This document shows, in pieces, positions 63,103 through 64,000 of a stretch of DNA of 64,000 bases. Position numbers and translations under genes: made by a program. The stretch lies in assembly GCA_026018925.1 (NCBI GenBank), contig JAKSZU010000004.1:15144964-15208963 (forward strand). The letters are read 5' to 3'. The notes below the pieces were generated by a model that worked only from the letters and a program-made list of their open reading frames with translations, searched no databases and was not told the origin of the DNA. The number at the start of each line of letters is the position of its first letter. Position 1 is the stretch's first letter. This stretch comes from Tupaia tana (taxonomy: Eukaryota; Chordata; Mammalia; Scandentia; Tupaiidae).

Positions 63103-63720
63103 GCTATAGGGTGCATGGCAGACAGAGAGGAAAAGCAAAAAATCATCCCCCTTGGGGATGACCATGCCACGTTTCCTTCTCTTCCATTCTCCTCTCGGGA
63201 TTTTGGGCACACATCTGGCATGTTTTTTAAGCCACTAGGTCCAGGACTTGAAACGTGGGATACTTTAGCTATCACACACCACGTGCTGGCCCAACAGTCA
63301 AAGTTTATATTTAAAAATAGTTGGATCCTATTCCTGTCTTCACCCCCCACCATCCACCCCTGGCTCTAGGCAGGGGCTTGTCATTGTTTTTGGACTAATG
63401 CTCACCTCCTGGTCAGCAGGGCCTCCTGTAGCTCTTCCTCTGTCTTCCTCTCTGACCAGCCTCCTGCCTTCCGTGCTTCGAGCTCCAGCAGCACCAGTGC
63501 TTTTTTCTGAAATGTAGCAAGGTTGCTGTGCTTGCTTCCCCTTCTGCTGGGGACTCTCTAACCCCTGACCTTTTCTTAGCTGGCTCCTTCCTGTCTGCAG
63601 ATGTGGACATGTCTGAGCCCATATGTTACTACCTCAGAGAAGCCTTCCCGAAACACCTCCCTAATGTTGCTATACTTCTATGCTTGTTCTCTGTTACATT
63701 GTGTAATGTTCTTCATACTG
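62800..63720 (+). repeat. L2 LINE 3' region, split by a SINE
   Basis: ttggtccaggccaccgtcacttctcacttggtgtattgcattctcc and ttgccagagtaatcaa before; tgagcccatatgttactacctcagagaagccttcccgaaacacc after. Correct L2 order. Confidence 0.78.
63040..63291 (-). repeat. tSINE-L/O with 52-T run
   Basis: T run 63050-63101, then ggctatagggtgcatgg. Flanks aacagccaaagtt and aacagtcaaagtt. Confidence 0.92.
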
Positions 63721-63972
63721 GGACTGGCCCCGTGGCCTTGTGGTTAAGGGAGTCAAATCCCACATGGCAGACTGTGGTTCAAGTCCTAGTTCCTGGCCTC
63801 TGGCCCCAGCAGTCTGAAAAACACGCCAGGTGCATGTGCATGCACATTCAAAATCTCCACAGAATGGAGAAATGGAGCGGAGAGGGTTGCAGCATGAACA
63901 TGCCTCATTGGGGAGTAATTTCTCCCTCTCTCTGGTGAGTGCACACACCCTCTGGCAATTTCCAAAAAATAT
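63720..63972 (+). repeat. tSINE-O
   Basis: Head gggactggccccgtggccttgtgg; 3' end ccctctggcaatttcc. Confidence 0.88.
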
Positions 63973-64000
63973 CCTTTGTGTCACTGATCACTATCAAATT

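Larger units (their letters stand above)
25892..64000 (+). other. Presumed ST3GAL3 intron downstream of the first coding exon
   Basis: No further ST3GAL3 coding segment (stem or sialylmotif residues) was recognised in any frame, as expected for a gene with very long introns. Repeats account for most of it. Confidence 0.6.

Noticed and set aside
1-64000. CRISPR array, operon or other prokaryotic system
   Set aside because: The many repeats are dispersed SINEs with target duplications and A tails. There is no regular repeat-spacer pattern, and the sequence is clearly mammalian.

Overview
The window looks like intronic DNA of a placental mammal. It holds one recognisable protein-coding exon and a very dense mass of retroposons. 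The exon (25741-25885, + strand) carries a short 5' leader, an ATG at 25771 and 38 codons of a type II membrane protein. I recognise it as the first coding exon of ST3GAL3, a Golgi beta-galactoside alpha-2,3-sialyltransferase. It has a good branch point/polypyrimidine tract/AG acceptor and a strong CCA|GTAAGT donor. I found no second coding exon and no CpG-rich promoter, so I read 1-25740 as the intron before this exon and 25886-64000 as the intron after it. The other long ORFs are translations of repeats in chance frames.

The lineage is suggested by the repeats. There is no Alu and no B1/B2. About 130 copies of tRNA-derived SINEs dominate instead. I use four working names. tSINE-L is about 255 bp: a tRNA-like head with A and B boxes, then a body of about 170 bp ending in a cctatagcaaaaacctctcc-type 3' end and poly(A). 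tSINE-S is about 160-190 bp: a related head with a pyrimidine tail ending in ggtcaaatta and an AT-rich tail. tSINE-O is older and degenerate (head with gatccc and cacag; 3' end ctctggcaa). tSINE-E is old, with a gtggtgcagcagt-type head. Such a repertoire would fit the tRNA-derived CYN SINEs of colugos (Dermoptera), but this is from memory and unverified. Several tSINE-L copies are nearly identical, CpG-rich and long-tailed, so the family was active recently.

Layout. 1-10 kb: L2 end, a 5S rRNA pseudogene, a mariner-like palindromic MITE and many SINEs, some nested. 10.5-12.4 kb: L1 3' end broken up by SINEs. 15-18.1 kb: a MIR split by a copied L2 piece, then the parent L2, itself broken by SINEs. 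22.9-25.6 kb: L2, a MaLR-like LTR and a stack of SINEs repeating one target site. 25.7 kb: the ST3GAL3 exon. 27.6-34.1 kb: L1 pieces with young SINE insertions. 34.4-35.0 kb: a fossil hAT transposase. 35-58.4 kb: SINEs, L1 and L2 pieces, and a second MITE at 53.75-54.11 kb. 58.4-64 kb: SINE-poor, with old L2/MIR and a perfect 46-bp tandem duplication.

The points most worth checking are two start-stop uORFs just upstream of the ST3GAL3 ATG, CTCF-core-like motifs built into the tSINE-S head, the two MITE copies, several odd retroposition products (head only, poly(A) only, internally deleted), and a locally copied L2 fragment. Family names for old repeats come from remembered consensus sequences, so their boundaries are approximate.
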